Shown here: one piece after another, positions 1 through 5,312 of the stretch
Numbering within the stretch: the first letter of the stretch is position 1
How the letters are laid out: each line of letters starts with the position of its first letter
Source: Elusimicrobia bacterium RIFCSPLOWO2_01_FULL_64_13
Lineage (GTDB): Bacteria; Elusimicrobiota; Elusimicrobia; 2-02-FULL-39-32
Assembly (NCBI GenBank): GCA_001800095.1
Contig: MGUT01000030.1
Location: forward strand, 21,573 to 28,695
DNA length: 7,123 nucleotides
Reading direction: 5' to 3'
Position numbers and translations under genes: made by a program
The notes under the pieces: model-generated
Told to the model about the DNA's origin: nothing
What the model saw: the letters and a program-made list of their open reading frames with translations, nothing else
Databases searched by the model: none

Positions 1-1388
1 GGGAGCTCGTCCATCGGCAGGGACTTCAGGGCGGAAGCCGCCGGCTTCTTGTCGAAGAGGTCCTCGATGCGCGTCATGGTCCGGCCGAGGACCTCGTCGG
101 CGAGGTCCTTGAGGCCGTGGGTGGGCCGGGACGGGTCCAGGCAGTAGGAGGCGATCATGGAGTCGAACCAGAGGTTCTTCATCCTCAACCCGGCCCGGGC
201 GAGGAAGCTGAAATCGAACTTGAGGTTGTGCCCGGCGATCCGGGACTTGGGGTCCTCAAGGACGGGCCGCAGGCGGTCGAGGACCGTTTTCGCGTCCAGC
301 TGTTCCGGGGAGCCCAGTGCCCGGTGCCCGATGGGGATGTAGGCGGCCCGCTCCCCGGCCCAGGAGAGGGCCACCCCCACGATCTCGTGCCTGTAAGGGT
401 CCAGCCCCGTGGTCTCCAGATCGACCGCGAAAGTCTTCCCCCCTTCCAGTTCGGACAGGACCTCGTCGAGCCCGCCGCGCGTGAGCACGGTCCGGTAGGA
501 CCCGGAAAAGCTTTTCGCCGCCTTGGGCCGTTCGACGGCGCCTTTGGATTCCAGGTCCCGGGCGAGGCTGTGGAACTCGTAGCGCTTGAGGAGGGGCAGG
601 AGGGCCGGGCCGGACAGGGGCCTGGTCTTGAGGGCGTCCCAGTCGATGGAGATGGGGGCGTCGAGCCGGAGGCGGACGAGCTCGATGCTCTTGCGGATCT
701 GGTCCCGGGAAGAGAGGATCTTGTCCTTGAGTTTTCCCGGAAGGGCGTCCGGCCTGGCCAGGATGCCCGCGATGGTGCCGAATTCCCGCAGGAGCTTGAC
801 CGCCGTCTTCTCCCCCACGCCCTCCACGCCGGGCACGTTGTCCGAGGCGTCCCCCATGAGGGCGAGGACCTCGACGATCCGGTCGGCGCCCACTCCCCAT
901 ATTTCCAGGACTTTGGCGGGATTGAAAAGCGTGTCTTTGGGCTCGTTCAGGACGCTGATCCTGTCGCTGACGAGCTGGAGGATGTCCTTGTCGCTTGAGA
1001 CGATCAGGACCTCCAGGTCCCTGGCCTCGGCCTTTTTCGCGAGGGTGGCGATGAGGTCGTCCGCCTCGAATCCTTTGACCTCGAAACCGGCCAGGCCCAT
1101 CGCCTTCACCATCTCGCGCGAGGGCGGGAACTGGACTTTGAGCTCCGCGTCGGTCTCCCTGCGCGTGGCCTTGTATTCCGGATAGATCTCGTCGCGGAAG
1201 GTCGGCCCCGGCGCGTCGAAGCACACGGCGGCGAAATCGGGTTTGTGCTCCGTGAGGAGCTTCAAGGTCATGCGGGTGAACCCCAGGAGGGCGTTCACCG
1301 GCTCTCCCCGGGAGGTGGTCAGGGGCGGGATGGCGTGGTAGGCCCGGTGGAGGGAGCTGTGGGCGTCGATGATGATCAGTTTGGGCAT
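1..1388 (-). CDS. polA: DNA polymerase I, N-terminal part (5' nuclease plus start of 3'-5' exonuclease domain); cut by window edge
   Basis: The reading frame starts at an ATG (1386-1388) and runs open for 462 codons to the left edge, so the polymerase domain lies outside the window. Residues 1 to about 280 form a 5' flap nuclease domain. It begins with IIIDAHSSLHRAYHAIPPLT, then FDAPGPTFRDE (about 57-67), FEADDLIATLA (107-117), SSDKDILQLV (131-140) and LMGDASDNVPG followed by GVGEKTA (helix-hairpin-helix). The metal-binding acidic residues D8, D58, E108, D110, D111, D133, D135, D180 and D183 are in place. From about 318 a DnaQ-like proofreading domain starts: VDLETTGLD carries Exo I (D323, E325) and HNLKFDFSF carries Exo II (D392). 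Both are intact, so proofreading is probably active; the Exo III Tyr/Asp would lie just past the edge. PolA removes RNA primers and fills gaps in replication and repair. The start is 16 nt after the thioredoxin gene's stop; an AAGG at that stop is a distant ribosome site. The homology is unmistakable from residue 1. Confidence 0.96.
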   Translation of the reverse strand, partial: MPKLIIIDAHSSLHRAYHAIPPLTTSRGEPVNALLGFTRMTLKLLTEHKPDFAAVCFDAPGPTFRDEIYPEYKATRRETDAELKVQFPPSREMVKAMGLAGFEVKGFEADDLIATLAKKAEARDLEVLIVSSDKDILQLVSDRISVLNEPKDTLFNPAKVLEIWGVGADRIVEVLALMGDASDNVPGVEGVGEKTAVKLLREFGTIAGILARPDALPGKLKDKILSSRDQIRKSIELVRLRLDAPISIDWDALKTRPLSGPALLPLLKRYEFHSLARDLESKGAVERPKAAKSFSGSYRTVLTRGGLDEVLSELEGGKTFAVDLETTGLDPYRHEIVGVALSWAGERAAYIPIGHRALGSPEQLDAKTVLDRLRPVLEDPKSRIAGHNLKFDFSFLARAGLRMKNLWFDSMIASYCLDPSRPTHGLKDLADEVLGRTMTRIEDLFDKKPAASALKSLPMDEL

Positions 1389-1404
1389 GGAAAGGTCTTT
1401 ACCT

Positions 1405-1947
1405 TCACGGCCGGAGGAGTCGCTCGATCTCCTTCTCCCATTCGTCCGGGAGTCCGGGGGTGAAGCCCGCCCATTTTTTGCGCACGATCCCCTCGCGGTC
1501 CAGGAGGAAGAACGTGGGGATGGCCTCCACGAGGTATTTTTCGGCGACGGACTCGTTCGCGTACAGGACGCGGTAGGGGACGCGCCGGTCCTTGATGAAC
1601 GGAGGGACCGCGGCCGGGTCCCGGTCCAGGCTGACGCCCACGATCTCGAAGTCCTTTTTGGAAAATCTTCCGTTCAGTTTCACGAGGGCCGGGATGGACA
1701 TCCGGCAGGGCGGGCACCAGGTGGCCCAGAAATCCACCAGGACGACCTTCCCGCGCAGATCGGAGAGCCGGGTCCGCTTGCCGGCGGTGCTCTTCAGGAC
1801 GAATTCGGGCGCCCGGAGGCCCGCCTCCGCCCCGATCTCGGCTTCGGCTTGGGCTTCCTCAAGGTGCGCCCGGGTCGGGCAGGCAAGAAAGAGGAGAAAG
1901 AAGGGAAGAAATCTCAACTCGATCAGTTTATCAAAGTATCGGACCAA
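1405..1947 (-). CDS. TlpA/ResA-family exported thioredoxin-fold protein
   Basis: This 180-residue protein has a hydrophobic export segment at about 11-22 (LRFLPFFLLFLA). Cys23 directly follows it, a possible but imperfect lipobox (F-L-A-C), so it may be a lipoprotein or a cleaved or anchored periplasmic protein. The mature part is a redoxin domain (about 45-178) with the active site WATWCPPC (Cys78 and Cys81) and the cis-proline loop AIPTFFLLD (Pro144). The family donates electrons to reduce disulfides in periplasmic partners, for example during cytochrome c maturation, but no partner genes are visible here, so the substrate is unknown. The frame has no ATG before codon 83. A stop lies two codons upstream of the listed TTG (1945-1947). 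A second TTG at 1915-1917 would give the signal peptide MRFLPFFLLFLAC and fits a predicted promoter better. Neither start has a good ribosome site. polA follows 16 nt later, suggesting co-transcription. Confidence 0.9.
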   Translation of the reverse strand: MVRYFDKLIELRFLPFFLLFLACPTRAHLEEAQAEAEIGAEAGLRAPEFVLKSTAGKRTRLSDLRGKVVLVDFWATWCPPCRMSIPALVKLNGRFSKKDFEIVGVSLDRDPAAVPPFIKDRRVPYRVLYANESVAEKYLVEAIPTFFLLDREGIVRKKWAGFTPGLPDEWEKEIERLLRP

Positions 1948-1954
1948 GGGTCAA
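1927..1954 (-). promoter_or_regulatory. Candidate sigma70 promoter for the thioredoxin-polA unit
   Basis: On the minus strand TTGACC (1949-1954) resembles a -35 box (5 of 6) and GATAAA (1927-1932) a -10 box (4 of 6), with 16 bp between them. It lies directly after the terminator that ends the upstream operon, where a new promoter is expected. The predicted start of transcription, near 1919-1920, falls after the first TTG codon (1945-1947) and two or three bases before the second (1915-1917). If real, it supports the shorter thioredoxin start with an almost leaderless mRNA. The -10 match is modest. Confidence 0.4.
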
Positions 1955-1962
1955 GCCGGACG

Positions 1963-2000
1963 AAAAGAAGCGCCAGGCGCTGCCCCCAAGCGCCTGGCGC
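1963..2000 (-). terminator. Intrinsic terminator after the porin gene
   Basis: A perfect 12-bp stem (1970-1981 pairing with 1989-2000, arm GCGCCAGGCGCT) closes a 7-nt loop. On the minus strand it is followed at once by TTCTTTT. It begins 22 nt after the porin stop codon and ends the amt-PII-porin transcript. On the plus strand there is no T-run after the stem, so it should work in one direction only. Confidence 0.9.
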
Positions 2001-2022
2001 CGGTTGATGCGGGGAAGGGACT

Positions 2023-3150
2023 TTAGAAAGTATAGATCAGCTGGCCGCTGATCGTCGTCTGTTCCCCCTTGGAAAACGTCCCGTCGTCCCGCTCGAACGC
2101 GAGCTCGCTGGCCCAGTCGTGGCGGAGCTCCGTCCGGAACATGAGGTTGTCCGTCATGTGGAAGGCGGGAGCGAGCGACAGGTTCTGCAGGACCAGTCCC
2201 GGGGTGGCGGTGGGGTCGGTGGCGAAGTTGGGATTGGCGGCCCTGTCGCCGTCAAGGTTCTGGAACCACTCGTAGCGGACTCCGAGCCCGAACCACTTGC
2301 AGAAATCCACCTTGGGCTGGACGGTGAACCCGTACCAGTGGGAGGCGGCCCCGTCCGCGAGACTGGACTTCTCCTCGGTCCCGGCGTTGAACTGCCAGGC
2401 CAGGGACACCATGTCCGACGGCTTCGAGTACCAGGTGCTGTCGAACGAGAAGCGGTGGTCCAGAGTGTTGCCGGCCTTCTCCGCGCCGTAGTAGAACACG
2501 AACCCGCCGTTCAGCAGCGGCCCGAAGTCCAGGCCGAGCTTCGAGATCAGGGTCTTGGCGCGGTTATTGTCCGTGTTCAGGTCCCAGCCGTTGATCACGC
2601 CCAGGGATACGCTCGCGACCTTGGGAGCGGAGAGCGTGAGCATGGCCCCCACGTGGGTGAAGGCCTCGGCGAGCCCGAAGAGATAGCCCCTGGATACGAC
2701 GGGGTTGTCCTTGGACTCGATGACCTCGATGCCCTGCAGGGTCACGAACTTTCCCGCCTTGAGGGACAGGGGAAGCCCGGGGGCCGCGTAGGTCAGGTAG
2801 GCCTCCTGGATGTCGAAGTCGTCCCCGGTCCCAGAACCGCCCGTGGTGTTCACCAGGGCGTCGGAGCCGTAGTTGGGCTCGATGTAATAGCCCACGCCCT
2901 CGCTCATCGTGCCCTGGAAGGTCAGCTGGGCGTTGTGCAGGTGGATGGTGTCGTCCGCGGCGTCGTAGCTGCGGAACGCGTTCGCTCCGGAGGCGGGCCT
3001 CTGGAAGTTGTAGATGTAGTTCGTGTCTATGAACCCGCTGATGCTGGGGCCTTCGGCGCGGAGGGATGCCGCCGCGCACAGGAGCAGGCCGGAGAGCAGG
3101 GCGAACGTCCGCCCCGCTCTGTCAGCCTCGCTTTTTTTGGAATGATACAT
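2023..3150 (-). CDS. BBP2/OmpL-like outer-membrane beta-barrel porin
   Basis: A 375-residue protein with a Sec signal peptide: a basic start (KKSEADRAGR), a hydrophobic core LLSGLLLCAAASL and probable cleavage after LRA (Ala32). The mature chain starts with SISGFIDTNYIYNF, rich in aromatics, and alternates polar and hydrophobic residues in strand-like stretches such as SLKAGKFVTLQG, HWYGFTVQPKVDF and LGVRYEWFQNL. It ends in GQLIYTF with a terminal Phe, the usual barrel-assembly signal. Overall it resembles the putative beta-barrel porin-2 (BBP2, OmpL-like) family; this is recognition by pattern, not a search. The start is supported by AAGGAGG (3156-3162) five bases before the ATG. It is the last gene of the ammonium operon, 60 nt after the PII stop, so a role in passing small nitrogenous or other solutes through the outer membrane is a reasonable inference. 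The actual substrate is unknown. Confidence 0.82.
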   Translation of the reverse strand: MYHSKKSEADRAGRTFALLSGLLLCAAASLRAEGPSISGFIDTNYIYNFQRPASGANAFRSYDAADDTIHLHNAQLTFQGTMSEGVGYYIEPNYGSDALVNTTGGSGTGDDFDIQEAYLTYAAPGLPLSLKAGKFVTLQGIEVIESKDNPVVSRGYLFGLAEAFTHVGAMLTLSAPKVASVSLGVINGWDLNTDNNRAKTLISKLGLDFGPLLNGGFVFYYGAEKAGNTLDHRFSFDSTWYSKPSDMVSLAWQFNAGTEEKSSLADGAASHWYGFTVQPKVDFCKWFGLGVRYEWFQNLDGDRAANPNFATDPTATPGLVLQNLSLAPAFHMTDNLMFRTELRHDWASELAFERDDGTFSKGEQTTISGQLIYTF

Positions 3151-3177
3151 GGTAACCTCCTTGTGTGTCGCTGTGTC

Positions 3178-3192
3178 GGGGGAATCTCCCCC
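3178..3192 (-). other. Short GC hairpin between the PII and porin genes
   Basis: Six G/C-rich base pairs (arms 3178-3183 and 3187-3192) close a 3-nt loop in the 60-nt gap between the PII stop and the porin ATG. No U-run follows, so it is not an intrinsic terminator. It could be an RNA-processing or stability element that lets PII and porin be made in different amounts, or it may be chance. Confidence 0.3.
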
Positions 3193-3210
3193 CGCGTTTC
3201 TACGGATGCT

Positions 3211-3552
3211 TTATCCTATGGCGACGGAACCCGTCTCGCCGGTGCGGATGCGGATGCTCTGCTCGAGCGGAACGACGAATATCTTTCCGTCCCCGATGTT
3301 CCCGGTCCTGGCGCCCTTGACGATGGCGTCGATGGTCGGCTGGGCGAAGTTGTCGTTCACCGCGATCTCGATGCGGACCTTTTTCAGGAGGTTCACCTCC
3401 TCGATGGCCCCGCGGTACGACTCCTGGAATCCTTTCTGCTGTCCCGCCCCGACCACGTTCGTGACGGTCATCTTGTGGATGTCCGCGTCGAAGAGCGACT
3501 TCTTCACGTCGGGAAGCTTTTCCGGCTGTATCATGGCGATGATCAGTTTCAT
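3211..3552 (-). CDS. glnK: PII family nitrogen regulatory protein (GlnK/GlnB type)
   Basis: A 113-residue protein that aligns without gaps to GlnB over most of its length. It has the PII core MTVTNVVGAGQQKG (Gln39 for 2-oxoglutarate/Mg-ATP), Lys58, the C-terminal signature TGNIGDGKIFV (about 83-93) and IRIRTGE (Arg101, Arg103) for nucleotide phosphates. PII trimers sense ATP/ADP and 2-oxoglutarate, and GlnK-type members insert the T-loop into the ammonium channel to block it. The gene lies 36 nt after amt, the usual GlnK linkage. AGGAGG (3558-3563) five bases before the ATG fixes the start. Oddities: T-loop position 51 is Glu, not the Tyr uridylylated by GlnD (Tyr46 of YRG is present). Position 49 is Ala, not the Ser phosphorylated in cyanobacteria. 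B-loop Lys85 is Asn. Control by ligands alone is therefore likely. The symbol rests on linkage to amt; glnB is the alternative name. Confidence 0.95.
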   Translation of the reverse strand: MKLIIAMIQPEKLPDVKKSLFDADIHKMTVTNVVGAGQQKGFQESYRGAIEEVNLLKKVRIEIAVNDNFAQPTIDAIVKGARTGNIGDGKIFVVPLEQSIRIRTGETGSVAIG

Positions 3553-3588
3553 TTTATCCTCCTGAAGAGTTTCTACGGAATCCGCGGG

Positions 3589-5019
3589 TTATTTCGTCAC
3601 GAACGTTTGGAAATCGGCGTAGGCCTCCATGGCGTGCTCGCCGATGTCCAGGCCCCGGATCTCCTCTTCGCGGCTCACGCGCACGCCCAGGATCGCTTTG
3701 ATGACGCTCCAGGCGGCGAGAGAGGCGGCGAATGTGAAGGCCCCGACCGCGATCACTCCGGTCAGCTGGGCCGTGAGGAGCTTGACGCCTCCCCCGTAGA
3801 ACAGTCCGTCGCCGGTCGTGCCGGGCATGATGGCGTCCTTGGCGAAGAGCCCTACGGCGAGCGTGCCCCAGATCCCGTTGACGAGGTGGACCGAGAGCGC
3901 GCCGACGGGGTCATCCAGCTTCAGCTTGTCGAAGAAGAGGACTGCCAGGACCACGATCGTTCCGGCGATCCCTCCGATGACCACGGAGCCGGCCACGGTG
4001 ACGAAAGCGCATGGCGCCGTGATGGCCACCAGGCCCGCGAGGCAGCCGTTCAAGGTCATGGAGAGGTCGGGTTTGCCCAGGAGCCGCCAGGAGACGATCG
4101 TCGCCGCCAGGGTCCCGGCCGCCGCGGCGGAGTTGGTGGTGACGCAGATCCGGGCGATGTCCATCACGGCCGCCGCCATGGTGGAGCCGGGGTTGAATCC
4201 GAACCAGCCCAGCCAGAGGATGAAGCAGCCCAGGGTCGCGGCCATCATGTTATGGCCGGGGATGGGCTTGACGGAGCCGTCCTGGCGGTACTTGCCGATG
4301 CGGGGCCCGAGGACGATGATGCCGGCCAGTCCCGCCCAGCCGCCCACGGAATGGACGACGGTGGAGCCGGCGAAGTCCCAGAATCCCTTGCCAGCCAGCC
4401 AACCGCCTCCCCAGATCCAGTGCCCGGTCACGGGGTACATGACGCCTACGATGATGAAGGAGAACACGATGAAGGAGACGTATTTGATCCTTTCGGCCAC
4501 GCAGCCGGATACGATGGTGGCGGCGGTCCCGGCGAAGACGAGCTGGAAGAAGAACTTCGCCCAGAGGGGCACGGTAGCCCACTTGATGGACGAATAAACC
4601 CCCGCGTAGGCGTCTCCCGCGGCGGGACTGTTGTCGGCGCCGTGGAGGAAGAAGAGCCCCTGCGCGCCGAAGAAGCCGTTGCCGTCCCCGAACATGAGCC
4701 CCCAGCCGATGATCCAGAAGGCGACGGATGAGATGGCGAAGACCACGAAGTTCTTGGAGAGGATGTTCACCGCGTTCTTGGCGCGGGCCAGGCCTGTTTC
4801 CAGCATGGCGAATCCTGTGTTCATAAAGAACACCAGCATGGCGGTCACCAACACCCAGAGCGTGTCCGCCATGACCTTGGAGTTCGCGAGCGCGTCCGCC
4901 ATCTCCTGCGTGAACTGGACGTCCTCCGCGCGCAGGGCGCCAGGCCAAGCCAGACATCCTATTCCCAATGCGGTCAGGAGAGGCACGGCCTTCCTGATCC
5001 TCTCTATCGTTTTTTTCAT
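3589..5019 (-). CDS. amt: Ammonium transporter (Amt/AmtB family)
   Basis: A 476-residue channel with an N-terminal signal peptide (KK start, hydrophobic core, probable cleavage after ALRA at 31), as in many bacterial Amt proteins. The chain then shows about eleven hydrophobic membrane segments. Family hallmarks: NTGFAMLETGLARAKN (67-82), GTAATIVSGCVAERIK (164-179), HWIWGGGWLA (200-209), and the Amt signature DFAGSTVVHSVGGWAGLAG (215-233) with the conserved Asp215 and first pore His223. The second pore His378 is in SVHLVNGIWGTLAVGLF. The cytoplasmic tail GVRVSREEEIRGLDIGEHAMEAY is the conserved regulatory C-terminus that couples to PII. Both pore histidines are present, so transport should be functional. 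The start ATG (5017-5019) follows AAGGGGG about seven bases upstream. It is the first gene of the amt-PII-porin operon and sits behind a structured 216-nt leader described separately. Confidence 0.97.
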   Translation of the reverse strand: MKKTIERIRKAVPLLTALGIGCLAWPGALRAEDVQFTQEMADALANSKVMADTLWVLVTAMLVFFMNTGFAMLETGLARAKNAVNILSKNFVVFAISSVAFWIIGWGLMFGDGNGFFGAQGLFFLHGADNSPAAGDAYAGVYSSIKWATVPLWAKFFFQLVFAGTAATIVSGCVAERIKYVSFIVFSFIIVGVMYPVTGHWIWGGGWLAGKGFWDFAGSTVVHSVGGWAGLAGIIVLGPRIGKYRQDGSVKPIPGHNMMAATLGCFILWLGWFGFNPGSTMAAAVMDIARICVTTNSAAAAGTLAATIVSWRLLGKPDLSMTLNGCLAGLVAITAPCAFVTVAGSVVIGGIAGTIVVLAVLFFDKLKLDDPVGALSVHLVNGIWGTLAVGLFAKDAIMPGTTGDGLFYGGGVKLLTAQLTGVIAVGAFTFAASLAAWSVIKAILGVRVSREEEIRGLDIGEHAMEAYADFQTFVTK

Positions 5020-5048
5020 GTTGTTGCCCCCTTATGGCTATTTTACCC

Positions 5049-5136
5049 AAAAAAAGCCCTGACAAATCGCGGCTTTGCCGCAACCCCGTCTCTGGGGCCG
5101 CCCGCCACACGTCAGGCGGGCTGTTTGTCAGGACTT
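5049..5136 (-). terminator. Leader terminator T2 (second attenuator of amt), multibranched
   Basis: The 5' arm AAGTCCTGACAAA (5136-5124) pairs with TTTGTCAGGGCTT (5066-5054): 13 pairs with one G-U. A run of seven T (5055-5049) overlaps and follows the arm. Instead of a short loop, the stem encloses 57 nt with three hairpins: GCCCGCC/GGCGGGC (5121-5115 with 5106-5100), CCCC/GGGG around AGAGAC (5097-5084), and GCGGC/GCCGC around AAA (5081-5069). It ends about 30 nt before the amt ATG. The stem plus U-run is clear; the large insert is unusual for an intrinsic terminator and could hold a ligand- or protein-binding fold. Confidence 0.72.
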
Positions 5137-5147
5137 CGTTGTCTGAC
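5127..5147 (-). promoter_or_regulatory. Third A1/G4 hexaloop hairpin (P3), candidate second antiterminator
   Basis: Arms GTCAGAC (5147-5141) and GTCCTGAC (5134-5127) pair through seven base pairs with one bulged C, closing the hexaloop AACGAA (A1, G4). The core GAC-ARCGAA-GTCCT is shared with hairpin P2. The whole 3' arm of P3 lies inside the 5' arm of terminator T2, so P3 and T2 cannot form together. It has no adjacent hexaloop partner of its own. Confidence 0.68.
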
Positions 5148-5159
5148 TTAATGTCGCCT

Positions 5160-5203
5160 AAAAGACAAAATCCTCCGGCTCAATCATCATAGAACCAGGA
5201 GGA
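5160..5203 (-). terminator. Leader terminator T1 (first attenuator of amt)
   Basis: The 5' arm 5203-5192 (TCCTCC, a bulged T, then GGTTC) pairs with the 3' arm 5181-5171 (GAGCCGGAGGA). This gives 11 pairs, one of them G-U, with a 10-nt loop. It is followed directly by TTTTGTCTTTT (5170-5160). The interrupted U-run makes it a moderate intrinsic terminator. Its first three pairs are shared with hairpin P2, giving a terminator/antiterminator choice. Confidence 0.7.
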
Positions 5204-5234
5204 CTTCGCTGTCCAATAAATACGTCGCTGTATT
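5201..5234 (-). promoter_or_regulatory. Dual A1/G4 hexaloop motif (P1-P2), probable ANTAR protein binding site and antiterminator
   Basis: Two adjacent RNA hairpins. P1 is AATAC-AGCGAC-GTATT (5234-5219), with one further G-U pair possible at its base. P2 is GGAC-AGCGAA-GTCC (5214-5201). They are separated by the 4-nt linker UAUU. Both loops have six bases, A1 and G4, and are closed by a C-G pair. This matches the two-hairpin hexaloop motif known for ANTAR targets. The last three pairs of P2 (5201-5203) use bases that also form the start of terminator T1, so protein-stabilised P2 would weaken T1. Confidence 0.78.
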
Positions 5235-5241
5235 CGCATCT

Positions 5242-5270
5242 AGTATAGCAGAAGCCCCGAATCCTGTCAA
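5242..5270 (-). promoter_or_regulatory. Strong sigma70 promoter of the amt operon
   Basis: On the minus strand there is a perfect TTGACA -35 box (5265-5270), a 17-bp spacer and TATACT (5242-5247), preceded by TGC as an extended -10. Upstream of the -35 lies an AT-rich stretch with a run of seven A and AAATTTTTC (5275-5292), which looks like an UP element. The predicted start is G at 5235, the first base of the P1 hairpin region. A promoter this close to consensus suits an operon whose output is set by attenuation. Confidence 0.88.
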
Positions 5271-5286
5271 TACCTTTTTTTGAAAA

Positions 5287-5310
5287 ATTTTCCGGCGAGA
5301 TTTTCCGACG
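5287..5310. repeat. 11-bp direct repeat in the divergent control region
   Basis: ATTTTCCGGCG (5287-5297) and ATTTTCCGACG (5300-5310) differ at one base and are offset by 13 bp. They lie just upstream of the amt -35 box and between the two divergent promoters, a fitting place for an OmpR-family or other activator. The 13-bp spacing differs from the 11-bp period of classical pho boxes. Confidence 0.5.
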
Positions 5311-5312
5311 GA

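Larger units (their letters stand above)
5020..5235 (-). promoter_or_regulatory. Structured attenuator leader of the amt operon, ANTAR-target type, with two tandem terminators
   Basis: This untranslated leader runs from the predicted transcription start (5235) to the amt ATG. In RNA order it holds hairpin P1 (5234-5219), hairpin P2 (5214-5201), terminator T1 (5203-5160), hairpin P3 (5147-5127), terminator T2 (5136-5049) and the ribosome site. P1, P2 and P3 all have hexaloops with A at position 1 and G at position 4 (AGCGAC, AGCGAA, AACGAA), the recognised mark of RNAs bound by ANTAR-domain antiterminators. P2 overlaps the 5' arm of T1, and P3 overlaps the 5' arm of T2, so each hairpin would compete with its terminator. 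ANTAR regulation of nitrogen genes is established (for example NasR). Control of this leader by an ANTAR protein is inferred from structure alone. No coding frame of note is present in the leader. Confidence 0.8.

Noticed and set aside
3178..3192. A terminator between PII and porin
   Set aside because: The stem is only six pairs and is followed by GACACAGCGACAC, with no U-run, so intrinsic termination is unlikely.
2119..4731. An 870-codon open frame on the plus strand opposite the porin, PII and amt genes
   Set aside because: It is a shadow created by high-GC codon bias in the real minus-strand genes. Its translation is low-complexity (rich in Gly, Asp, Glu, Val, His) with no recognisable domain, while the opposite strand encodes three clear families.
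5152..5167. Stem TGTC/GACA between T1 and P3 as a partner hairpin (P1-like) for P3
   Set aside because: Its loop has eight bases (TTTTAGGC) without A1/G4, and the stem uses the U-tract of T1. P3 therefore appears to lack an adjacent hexaloop partner.
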